This document shows positions 61,483 to 64,000 of a stretch of 64,000 nt of DNA, piece by piece. Positions within the stretch are counted from its first letter, which is position 1, and every line of letters starts with the position of its first letter. This stretch comes from Chthonobacter albigriseus (GTDB lineage: Bacteria; Pseudomonadota; Alphaproteobacteria; Rhizobiales; Pleomorphomonadaceae): contig NZ_JACDIT010000002.1 of NCBI RefSeq assembly GCF_013839445.1, forward strand, positions 248,001-312,000. Direction: 5' to 3'. Below the pieces are notes generated by a model that worked only from the letters and a program-made list of their open reading frames with translations, ran no database searches and was not told the DNA's origin. A program made the position numbers and the translations under genes.

Positions 61483-62559
61483 ATGACGACCGCGCAGACC
61501 AACAGCATGGACCCGACAAAACTGGACGCCCTGATCGGACGGGCGGTGGGCGATCTATCCGCGGGCTACGGGGGCGTGATGGTGAGCCTCGGCCACCGGC
61601 TCGGGCTCTACAAGGCGATGGCCGGCGTCGGCCCGATCAGCGCGCGCGAACTGGCCCGCCGGTCGGGATGCGCGGAACGCTACGTTCGCGAGTGGCTCAA
61701 TTCGCAGGTCGCGGGCGGCTATGTGGACTACCACGCCGTCAGCGGCACCTACGAGCTGTCGCCGGAACAGGCCTTCATCCTGGCAGACGAGAACAGTCCG
61801 GTGTTCATTCCGAACGCCTGGTCCGTACCGGCATCGATGTGGGCCGACGAGTTGAAGGCGGTGGACGCTTTCCGAACCGGCGCCGGCATCCCGTGGGGCG
61901 ACCACGACGGCCGTCTCTATTGCGGTGTCGCGGCCTTCTATCGGAACGCATATCGGGCGAGCCTGGTGCCGGAATGGCTGCCGGCGCTGAACGGCGTGGT
62001 GGAGAAGCTGACCTCCGGGGCCTGGGTCGCGGATATCGGCTGCGGCCACGGGCATTCCACCGTGCTGATGGCAGAGGCATTCCCGGCTTCGCATTTCCAT
62101 GGCTTCGACGCGCATCCCGCGTCCGTAGACGAAGCGCGGAAAGCCGCTGCGGCTGCCGGCGTGGACGCCCGCGCGCGGTTCTCGCAGGGCCGAGCCGCGG
62201 ACTTCCCGGGCGATGGCTATGACTTGATCTGCTATTTCGACTGCCTGCACGACATGGGTGACCCGGTGGCGGCGGCCAGGCACGCGGCCGAGGTCCTGGC
62301 ACCGGACGGCACGGTGATGCTGGTGGAACCGTTTGCCAACGACCGGGTGGAGGACAACGTCTCGCCCGTCGCGCGGCTCTACTATGCAGCGTCGACGACG
62401 ATCTGCTGCGCCCACGCGATCTCGGAAGGCGGCCACATGGTGCTGGGGGCGCAGGCCGGCGAGGCGCGGCTCGCCGACGTGTTCCGCAAGGCCGGTTTCA
62501 CCCGCTTTCGCCGCGCACTCGCCACCCCCTTCAACCTGATCCTCGAAATCCGGCGCTGA
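61483..62559 (+). CDS. SAM-dependent methyltransferase with N-terminal winged helix
   Basis: 358 residues. An N-terminal winged-helix domain (about 20-85: SLGHRLGLYKAMAGVGPISARELARRSGCAERYVREWLN) is as in the Rv2258c/O-methyltransferase group. The class I SAM fold follows with motif I VADIGCGHGHSTVLMAEAFP, the acidic end of strand 2 in FHGFDAHP and motif IV YDLICYFDCLHDMGDP. The family is widespread and mostly of unknown substrate. AGGAG precedes ATG 61483 by nine bases; ATG 61474 is too close to it. Confidence 0.86.
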   Translation: MTTAQTNSMDPTKLDALIGRAVGDLSAGYGGVMVSLGHRLGLYKAMAGVGPISARELARRSGCAERYVREWLNSQVAGGYVDYHAVSGTYELSPEQAFILADENSPVFIPNAWSVPASMWADELKAVDAFRTGAGIPWGDHDGRLYCGVAAFYRNAYRASLVPEWLPALNGVVEKLTSGAWVADIGCGHGHSTVLMAEAFPASHFHGFDAHPASVDEARKAAAAAGVDARARFSQGRAADFPGDGYDLICYFDCLHDMGDPVAAARHAAEVLAPDGTVMLVEPFANDRVEDNVSPVARLYYAASTTICCAHAISEGGHMVLGAQAGEARLADVFRKAGFTRFRRALATPFNLILEIRR

Positions 62560-62624
62560 ACCTGCCGGGCCGAGGAACCGACGCGCCCGGCGGTGCCGGG
62601 CGCCTATCCAGAGTCGTTTCTGCC

Positions 62625-62885
62625 ATGGAATTGCTGATCAACGCGGCGAACCTTCTCTACGTGGTCGCCTATTTCACCCTCGACATGCTGCGCCTCCGGC
62701 TCCTCACCGTCACGGCGGCGACGTGCCTGGCCGTCTACTTCTACAACCAGCCCGTTCCGATGCTGAACGTGGTGGCCTGGAACGTGTTCTTCATCGTCCT
62801 GAACCTGGCGCAGATCGCCCGCCTGCTCCAGGCGCGAGCCGGACGGGCGGGCCACCTGACGAGCGGCGTCAGAGGTCGGCGATGA
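62625..62885 (+). CDS. Small Popeye-like membrane protein
   Basis: 86 residues with up to three hydrophobic helices (LLYVVAYFTLDML, LLTVTAATCLAVYFY, VVAWNVFFIVLNLAQIARLL) and a basic tail. The pattern of an early LLYVVAY helix, LRLLT and an AWNVFFIVLN helix resembles the membrane region of Popeye-domain proteins, but without the cyclic-nucleotide-like domain. This is a tentative resemblance from memory. It lies 65 bp after the methyltransferase; its last codons overlap the end of the convergent LysR gene by 17 bp. Confidence 0.6.
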   Translation: MELLINAANLLYVVAYFTLDMLRLRLLTVTAATCLAVYFYNQPVPMLNVVAWNVFFIVLNLAQIARLLQARAGRAGHLTSGVRGRR

Positions 62886-64000
62886 TGGAGAGGATCTGCC
62901 GGCTGAAGCGGCGGACCGGGTCGGTCGGCTGCCAGACCAGCCAGAGCGGGAGGTCGAAGCGGGGATCGAGTTCGAGGATGTCGAAGTCGCCGACGATCCC
63001 TGCGAGCGAGGCGCGCGGCAGGACCGAGACGTAGCGGTGGGCGACCACGAGGTTGACGATCACCGGGATGCTGTCGACCTCCACGAAGTTCGGCGGCGTG
63101 CGCTCGGCTGGGCTGGTGGCCTCGCCGAGGACGCGGCCGACGGTCTGGCGCAGGCCGCTGCGCAGGCTCTGCACCGCGACCTTTTCGGAGGTCAGTATCT
63201 CCTCCGGCTGCCTTCCACGCGCGAACCCGGGATGCCCGACGATGGCGAGCCGTGAGCGGCCGAACTGCTCGCCCTCCAGTCCGCCCACGCGGCCATCGGT
63301 GTCGAGCACGGCGAGGTCGAGCTCGCCGCTCCGGAGCTGGTCGACCAGGATCTCTGCGGTGGTGCTGGTGAGGGCCAGGCGGTAGGCGCGGGCCTCGGCG
63401 GTCCAGCGGGCGAGCAGCGCCGCGAGCAGGCGGGCGATCGGGCTCTCCTGGCCGAGCGGGACGATGGAGCCCAACCGCACGGTGTTGATGCGGCGTTGCC
63501 GATCCTGCCGCGCGGTGCCGGCGAGATGGCTCCAAACGGCGTCGATCTCACGGGCGACATCGAGCACCCGGCGGCCTTCCTCGGTGGGGCCGCAGCCCGC
63601 CGCGCCGCGGTCGAGCAGGCGGACGCCGAGAGCCGCCTCCAGGTTGGTGAGCTGGCGGGTCAGCTGCGGCTGGCCGATACCGAGCCGCAGGGCGGCGCGG
63701 CGGATGCTGCCGACGCGGGCCACCTCGGCGAAGCGGCGGAGCGCCTCCAGCGACACGGCGCGTTCGATGGCGAGCGCGGTGCGGTCCCCGTCGGCAGCGC
63801 CCGGGGCCATCAGCGCCTCGGACAGACGGCGCAGTTCGGCAAGCGGGGCCGCCAGGCGGGCGGCTTCCAGCGTCAACGTCAGCCGGGCCCCAACCCGGTG
63901 GACGAGATCGACGGCGAGTTCCTCCTCCAGGCGCCGGATAGCGACCGAAACCGTCGCCGGCGGGCGGCCGATCCGCCGGGCGGCGGCGCGTACCACGCCC
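62869..64000 (-). CDS. LysR-type regulator with tandem HTH domains, 5' end cut
   Basis: At least 377 codons; the frame runs off the right edge, so the start is unseen. Two LysR-like winged helices occur in a row: the first (at the cut end) has AAARRIGRPPATVSVAIRRLEEELAVDLVHRVG; the second, about 85 residues later, has LEALRRFAEVARVGSIRRAALRLGIGQPQLTRQLTNLEAALGVRLLDRG. Quoted cores are RPPATVSVAIRRLEEEL and GQPQLTRQLTNLEAALG. A substrate-binding domain follows (RLGSIVPLGQESPIARLLAAL, LDLAVLDTDGR). Standard LysR proteins are about 300 residues with one HTH, so this one is longer by a domain. No target can be named. Confidence 0.85.
   Translation of the reverse strand, partial: GVVRAAARRIGRPPATVSVAIRRLEEELAVDLVHRVGARLTLTLEAARLAAPLAELRRLSEALMAPGAADGDRTALAIERAVSLEALRRFAEVARVGSIRRAALRLGIGQPQLTRQLTNLEAALGVRLLDRGAAGCGPTEEGRRVLDVAREIDAVWSHLAGTARQDRQRRINTVRLGSIVPLGQESPIARLLAALLARWTAEARAYRLALTSTTAEILVDQLRSGELDLAVLDTDGRVGGLEGEQFGRSRLAIVGHPGFARGRQPEEILTSEKVAVQSLRSGLRQTVGRVLGEATSPAERTPPNFVEVDSIPVIVNLVVAHRYVSVLPRASLAGIVGDFDILELDPRFDLPLWLVWQPTDPVRRFSRQILSIIADL

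Overview
This is a GC-rich (high-60s percent by eye), gene-dense chromosomal stretch. It looks like an alphaproteobacterium of the order Hyphomicrobiales (Rhizobiales). The grounds are the family mix: a TIGR03808-type TAT-exported repeat protein, an HWE-family histidine kinase, an extensin-like protein beside an L,D-transpeptidase, DUF2934, a DUF1194 remnant and a GlxA regulator. Genus cannot be fixed from the sequence. There is no phage, integrase, transposase, plasmid function, CRISPR array or recognisable defence island.

Positions 1-22 kb. A truncated beta-helix protein is followed by an asparaginase and a PLP aminotransferase. Next is a surface-protein locus. A single 12.3-kb gene (3053-15337, minus strand) encodes a protein of about 4,094 residues with cadherin-like, RTX calcium-binding and, mid-protein, CBM60-like carbohydrate-binding modules. 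Divergent from it is its likely exporter: two different type I ABC subunits and an HlyD adaptor, then an ExoY/WcaJ-type sugar transferase. No outer-membrane TolC partner is in the window.

Positions 22-40 kb. A FAD oxidoreductase and a ModE-like DNA-binding protein face a modABC molybdate operon. A dyad closely resembling a ModE box lies in front of modA, and an HTH plus periplasmic-binding-protein-like regulator lies just upstream. Then come catabolic and housekeeping genes (FAH hydrolase, EEP phosphatase, class II aldolase, HAD phosphatase), a minus-strand ybaK/ATC-hydrolase/DMT group, envelope genes (extensin-like, L,D-transpeptidase, S10 peptidase) and a GAF-PAS-GGDEF-EAL protein.

Positions 40-64 kb. 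An acidic small protein and a DHA2 MFS exporter precede a divergent HxlR regulator/NAD(P)-binding pair with a clear dyad operator. A choline-sulfatase-like enzyme, an HWE kinase, and a D-amino-acid dehydrogenase with an amino-acid-binding protein follow. A divergent sugar-acid cluster (L-fuconate dehydratase versus SDR, HisD paralogue and zinc alcohol dehydrogenase) comes next, then tRNA-Gln(CTG), 5-formyl-THF cyclo-ligase and an arsR-arsC-acr3 operon. The end holds a HAD hydrolase, a gene remnant, an unknown protein, an aldo/keto reductase, a GlxA regulator, a methyltransferase, a small membrane protein and a truncated LysR-type regulator with two HTH domains.

A family of 20-bp perfect palindromes in REP/REPIN-like arrangement occurs at three intergenic places. 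The most unusual content is the giant adhesin with its atypical ABC pair, in which neither ATPase has the usual H-loop histidine and one has lost the LSGGQ signature.
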